From assembly GCA_900554725.1 (NCBI GenBank), contig USII01000049.1:1-7474 (forward strand): 7,474 nucleotides of DNA. Direction: 5' to 3'. Position 1 is the first letter of the stretch; each line of letters starts with the position of its first letter. Below the pieces are notes generated by a model. The model ran no database searches. It was not told where the DNA came from and saw nothing but the letters and a program-made list of their open reading frames with translations. The translations under genes were made by a program, and so were the position numbers. This document shows positions 5,977-7,474 of the stretch, one piece after another. This DNA comes from an uncultured Eubacteriales bacterium. GTDB taxonomy: Bacteria > Bacillota > Clostridia > Christensenellales > Christensenellaceae.

Positions 5977-6000
5977 AAAATGTTGCAAATGCAACTTTTT
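5977..6000 (+). terminator. Weak terminator-like hairpin after the ATPase gene
   Basis: GTTGC (5982-5986), loop AAAT, GCAAC (5991-5995), flanked by AAAA (5977-5980) and TTTTT (5996-6000) with one T-T mismatch. It could end the permease-ATPase transcript, although the stem is weak. The same bases read as DNA form the dyad GTTGCA-AA-TGCAAC, so an operator is an alternative. Confidence 0.4.
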
Positions 6001-6024
6001 ATCCCCCCAATTCTGTATTATACT
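5996..6024 (+). promoter_or_regulatory. Likely promoter of the reverse rubrerythrin
   Basis: TATACT at 6019-6024 (or the overlapping TATTAT at 6016-6021) is the best -10 in an AT-rich gap. The -35 at 17 bases is TTTTTA, a weak match, suggesting a regulated promoter. The start would fall near 6031, directly before the dyad at 6034-6047. Confidence 0.45.
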
Positions 6025-6033
6025 GTAATCAAA

Positions 6034-6047
6034 GGGAAACATTTCCC
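6034..6047. promoter_or_regulatory. Inverted repeat GGGAAA-CA-TTTCCC at the rubrerythrin transcription start
   Basis: Perfect 6-base arms with a 2-base centre lie just downstream of the predicted transcription start. They repeat the arms of the 5955-5966 palindrome. It may be a repressor operator, or a hairpin protecting the 5' end of the mRNA. It does not match the PerR box I know (TTATAAT-type), so I name no regulator. Confidence 0.4.
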
Positions 6048-6077
6048 AATACACCAGAATGCAGGAGGGATGATACG

Positions 6078-6617
6078 ATGAAAAAATTTGTATGTAAAGT
6101 TTGCGGTTATGTATATGAAGGAGAGAATCCCCCGGAATTCTGCCCCCAGTGCAAGGCGCCGGCTTCCAGCTTTGCGGAGGCGGTGGAGAACGCCTCTTAT
6201 GCGACGGAGCATGTCGTCGGCATTGCAAAGGGCGTAGATCCGGAAATCTATGAGGGCCTGCAGGCCAATTTCACCGGGGAGTGCACGGAAGTGGGCATGT
6301 ATCTTGCCATGAGCAGAGTTGCCGAGCGGGAGGGATATCCGGAAATCGCCGAGGCGTTCCGGCGCTATGCCTTCGAGGAGGCTGAGCATGCCGCGAAGTT
6401 CGCAGAGCTTTTGGGCGAAGTTGTGACGGATTCCACCAAAAAGAACCTGGAGCTGCGCGTTGAGGCCGAGATGGGCGCCTGCGCAGGCAAGTTCGAAATC
6501 GCCAAAAAGGCAAAAGCGCAGAACCTGGATGCGATTCACGATACCGTCCACGAGATGGCAAAAGATGAAGCGCGCCATGGCCAGGGCTTTGCAGGGCTGC
6601 TCAAGCGCTACTTCTAA
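6078..6617 (+). CDS. Reverse rubrerythrin (N-terminal rubredoxin, C-terminal di-iron domain)
   Basis: A 179-residue cytosolic non-haem iron peroxidase that reduces hydrogen peroxide (and oxygen in some clostridia) with electrons from NAD(P)H via rubredoxin reductases. The domain order is the reverse of classical rubrerythrin. Residues 4-28 form a rubredoxin-like Fe(SCys)4 site with C6-x2-C9-G and C22-P-x-C25. Residues about 55-179 form a ferritin-like four-helix bundle with likely iron ligands E68, E101 and H104 (EEAEH), a helix C glutamate near E129/E131, and E164 and H167 (DEARH). The length matches clostridial reverse rubrerythrins of about 180 residues. The ATG has AGGAGGG at 6063-6069 with 8 bases spacing. 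It has its own promoter region and terminator, so it is probably monocistronic, and the promoter is flanked by paired palindromes that suggest stress control. Confidence 0.94.
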   Translation: MKKFVCKVCGYVYEGENPPEFCPQCKAPASSFAEAVENASYATEHVVGIAKGVDPEIYEGLQANFTGECTEVGMYLAMSRVAEREGYPEIAEAFRRYAFEEAEHAAKFAELLGEVVTDSTKKNLELRVEAEMGACAGKFEIAKKAKAQNLDAIHDTVHEMAKDEARHGQGFAGLLKRYF

Positions 6618-6635
6618 AAACTGTTTTAAAAGCCA

Positions 6636-6667
6636 GAGGGCAGGGGATTTCCCTGCCTTCTTTCCTT
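6636..6667 (+). terminator. Intrinsic terminator after the rubrerythrin gene
   Basis: GGCAGGG (6639-6645) pairs with CCCTGCC (6651-6657) around a 5-base loop. GAG (6636-6638) can pair with TTC (6658-6660) using one wobble. A pyrimidine-rich tail, TTCTTTCCTTTTCC, follows. The T-run is interrupted, but position and stem strength support termination. Confidence 0.7.
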
Positions 6668-6849
6668 TTCCGGCGGCTGCTCGCTCTCCCCGGCGAAAGC
6701 ATGGGCTGCCTAAGGGCTTTGCTGCTGCGCCTGCCCTGTTTTCCCCGGCAATCCGCCTGCCCCGGGCGGCAGGCGTCCAAGCGATTTGTAAAAAAATAGA
6801 AATACTGCCCTTTGAGCGGGATTTTATGCGGCCTGGGCCCGGGAGCGCA
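6661..6849. other. Gene-free GC-rich stretch with a strong hairpin at 6754-6775
   Basis: I see no convincing gene in these bases. CGCCTGCC (6754-6761) and GGCAGGCG (6768-6775) form a perfect 8-base-pair stem with a 6-base loop. No T-run follows on either strand, so it is not a terminator. Short motifs recur nearby (CCCCGGC at about 6689 and 6744, CTGCC several times). A 32-codon ATG frame at 6701-6799 has no ribosome site. The stretch could encode a structured RNA or be decayed sequence. Confidence 0.35.
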
Positions 6850-6878
6850 TTGCAAAGAGCGCGCCGGCTTGGTATAAT
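6850..6878 (+). promoter_or_regulatory. Sigma-A promoter of the GNAT acetyltransferase
   Basis: TTGCAA at 6850-6855, a 17-base spacer and a perfect TATAAT at 6873-6878, with TGG immediately before the -10 (extended type). It is the strongest promoter in the window. Predicted start near 6885, about 40 bases before the ATG. Confidence 0.8.
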
Positions 6879-6924
6879 ATCTCTAAATTGCGCGCACAAG
6901 CGCAGATAAAATGAGAGGTTTTTT

Positions 6925-7407
6925 ATGGCGATCGAATATTTCTGCATTAGCGACAGCGATACCGATATGCTGGAGCAGATAGCCCAGCTGGAAAGGGAAG
7001 TAAACGCCTCCAGAGGCGCCGGCCTGAGCTATTTTGAAACGCAGTCCTTTATCCGCTACGGGCGGGTATATGCGGCGCTGGAATATGACGAAGTGCTGGG
7101 AGCAGCATATTTTCTGCGGGATTTTGATAATCCTGGCCGCGCCTTCCTGTACAGTGTGCTGACTAATCCGCACGAGGCCGGAAAGGGAATCGGGCAATCC
7201 CTGCTGCTCAGCGCATTTGCGGATCTTTCTGAATCCGGCGTGCGCATGGTGGAAGTGATGGTCAGCCCGCGCAATGCCAAAGCCCTTCGCATCTATCGGC
7301 AGGACCTCGGCTTTCATGTGATAAACGCCTCAAGCGAAGAGGAGATTTCGGATCTCCGTTTCCTGATTTTGCGCAAAAACCTCGGGGAATCCCGGGTGCG
7401 CGGCTGA
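6925..7407 (+). CDS. GNAT-family N-acetyltransferase
   Basis: A 160-residue enzyme expected to transfer an acetyl group from acetyl-CoA to an amine; the substrate is unknown. The acetyl-CoA pyrophosphate-binding loop (motif A) is HEAGKGIG at 83-90, following the beta-4 strand FLYSVLTNP (74-82) and leading into the helix QSLLLSAFADL. Motif B is NAKALRIYRQDLGF (117-130), where Y124 is at the usual general-acid position. The length is typical for a single-domain GNAT. The ATG is preceded by AGAGGT (6914-6919). It stands alone, with a strong promoter before it and a terminator after it, so the context gives no clue to its target. Small metabolites, antibiotics and protein N termini are all possible. 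Confidence 0.9.
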   Translation: MAIEYFCISDSDTDMLEQIAQLEREVNASRGAGLSYFETQSFIRYGRVYAALEYDEVLGAAYFLRDFDNPGRAFLYSVLTNPHEAGKGIGQSLLLSAFADLSESGVRMVEVMVSPRNAKALRIYRQDLGFHVINASSEEEISDLRFLILRKNLGESRVRG

Positions 7408-7422
7408 ATGGAATAAAAACAG

Positions 7423-7449
7423 AAGCGTTTGCCCGGGCAAACGCTTTTT
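7423..7449 (+). terminator. Intrinsic terminator after the GNAT gene
   Basis: AAGCGTTTGC (7423-7432) and GCAAACGCTT (7437-7446) form a perfect 10-base-pair stem with a CCGG loop, followed by a T-run to 7449. It lies 15 bases after the TGA. Confidence 0.92.
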
Positions 7450-7469
7450 GATGAGGAAAGGAAAGACAG

Positions 7470-7474
7470 ATGCA
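7470..7474 (+). CDS. Possible first codon of the next gene, cut by the right edge
   Basis: ATG at 7470-7472 follows a purine-rich ribosome site (AAAGGA, 7457-7462) by 7 bases. Only one and two-thirds codons are visible, so nothing can be said about the product. No promoter fits between the preceding terminator and this ATG, so it would depend on readthrough or a promoter I do not see. Confidence 0.35.

Noticed and set aside
6754..6775. The 8-base-pair hairpin as a terminator
   Set aside because: No T-run follows on the plus strand, nor on the minus strand reading the other way.
6701..6799. A 32-codon ATG frame in the gene-free stretch
   Set aside because: It has no ribosome site and no promoter, an Arg/Cys/Pro-rich composition typical of GC-rich noncoding sequence, and it overlaps the strong hairpin.

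Overview
The window looks like chromosomal DNA of a moderately GC-rich anaerobic Firmicute, probably a gut-type Clostridia lineage. The evidence is strong AGGAGG-type ribosome binding sites, frequent TTG starts, sigma-A promoters of TTGNNN-17-TATAAT form, short GC hairpin plus T-run terminators, a lipoprotein ABC transporter and a reverse rubrerythrin. The lineage is inferred from these features and from remembered similarity to clostridial proteins, not from a search. I see no rRNA, tRNA, CRISPR array, insertion sequence or phage gene.

Layout. On the minus strand, positions 772 to 1 hold the N-terminal part of tilS (tRNA-Ile lysidine synthetase), which runs off the left edge. Divergent from it is a 547-residue PQQ-like beta-propeller protein (970-2613) with its own promoter and terminator. 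Next comes a transport block: a Crp/Fnr-family regulator (2780-3400), a substrate-binding lipoprotein of the NitT/TauT-SsuA type (3472-4497), then after a terminator and a fresh promoter the permease (4636-5367) and a short ATPase (5364-5945) that overlap by ATGA. A reverse rubrerythrin (6078-6617) with its own promoter region follows. A 307-base gene-free stretch with a strong unexplained hairpin comes next. It is followed by a GNAT acetyltransferase (6925-7407) with promoter and terminator, and by the likely first codon of another gene at the right edge.

How it works together. The regulator, binding protein, permease and ATPase form a self-contained uptake module in which a Crp/Fnr-type sensor probably controls import of a small, unidentified ligand. 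Two similar 16-base sites of the form TGT-N10-ACA, one at the regulator's own transcription start and one just before the binding-protein ribosome site, are candidate operators. The rubrerythrin promoter is bracketed by two near-identical GGGAAA/TTTCCC palindromes that may be operators for an unknown, possibly oxidative-stress, regulator. The remaining genes are housekeeping (tilS) or generic (propeller, GNAT). No obviously new enzyme system is present. The most original signals are the paired non-coding sites and the nearly leaderless tilS promoter.
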